Below are positions 15,242 through 15,407 of a stretch of 15,407 bases of DNA, one piece after another. The stretch is taken from NCBI GenBank assembly GCA_005788935.1, contig SYAK01000208.1, forward strand, positions 1-15,407, read 5' to 3'. Position 1 is the stretch's first letter. Each line of letters starts with the position of its first letter. Both the position numbers and the translations under genes were made by a program. The notes beneath the pieces are model-generated. The model was not told where the DNA came from. It worked only from the letters and a program-made list of their open reading frames with translations, and searched no databases. Source of the DNA: Pseudomonadota bacterium. Its GTDB lineage: Bacteria; Myxococcota; UBA9042; PHBI01.

Positions 15242-15407
15242 GCCCGCCTCCCTCGCAAGTCGAGACGCAGCTTGCACGGCCGCGGTCAGCACGCCCTGCA
15301 GGCGCGCGGGGGAGACAGCGCGCGTGGTGCGAGTTGGGAGGGGGGGTGGGCACGAGCATCAGGAAGCGTGGCACAGTCGCCTGTCGCCATCAGGGTGCCC
15401 TGCTTCC
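15242..15407. other. Region upstream of the SRAP gene, no gene seen
   Basis: The 166 bp to the window end hold the SRAP ribosome site, a G-run (15337-15348 area) and no convincing promoter hexamers. A minus-strand frame runs through it but lacks any motif. A neighbouring gene may end just beyond the edge. Confidence 0.35.

Overview
This is a very GC-rich window, roughly 70 % by eye. Third positions are almost all G or C, and long spurious open frames run antisense to the real genes. The gene mix fits a myxobacterium-like (Myxococcota, former deltaproteobacterial) chromosome: a giant Hanks-type kinase with an ATPase-like and helical-repeat tail, a secreted Cys-rich repeat protein, a ~110 kDa-class NAD-glutamate dehydrogenase and a STAS-like protein. 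The taxon is inferred from gene types only. I see no tRNA, rRNA, CRISPR array, insertion sequence or phage gene. The window looks like ordinary chromosome with one unusual signalling locus.

Layout: (1) 1-414, minus, 5' part of a secreted Cys-rich repeat protein, divergent from (2) a 991-residue NAD-dependent glutamate dehydrogenase (651-3626, +), followed 66 bp later by (3) the diadenosine tetraphosphatase apaH (3693-4508, +). (4) An aldehyde dehydrogenase (4513-5949, -) converges on apaH with 4 bp between stop codons. It is the second gene of an ATGA-overlapped pair with (5) a TetR regulator (5946-6578, -), whose putative promoter would give a leaderless mRNA. (6) A multi-pass membrane protein of the flippase-like / lysyl-PG-synthase transmembrane type (6906-7895, +) converges on (7) a 1137-residue Ser/Thr kinase (7943-11356, -). 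(8) Divergent from the kinase is a SpoIIAA/STAS-like protein (11513-11983, +), then (9) a helical-repeat protein (12109-13143, +) whose leader carries a 9-bp tandem repeat, and (10) a MATE exporter (13168-14496, +). (11) A SRAP/YedK-type abasic-site protein lies on the minus strand (14570-15241).

How the genes may work together: TetR and the aldehyde dehydrogenase look like a self-regulated detoxification or catabolic pair. The kinase, the STAS-like protein and perhaps the helical-repeat protein form the most plausible signalling cluster. The kinase keeps all catalytic motifs, but the ATPase-like domain behind it has lost its P-loop lysine and serine. That is the most unusual thing in the window. 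The remaining genes are recognisable housekeeping or stress functions with intact active sites. I found no clear case for a wholly new defence or mobile system.
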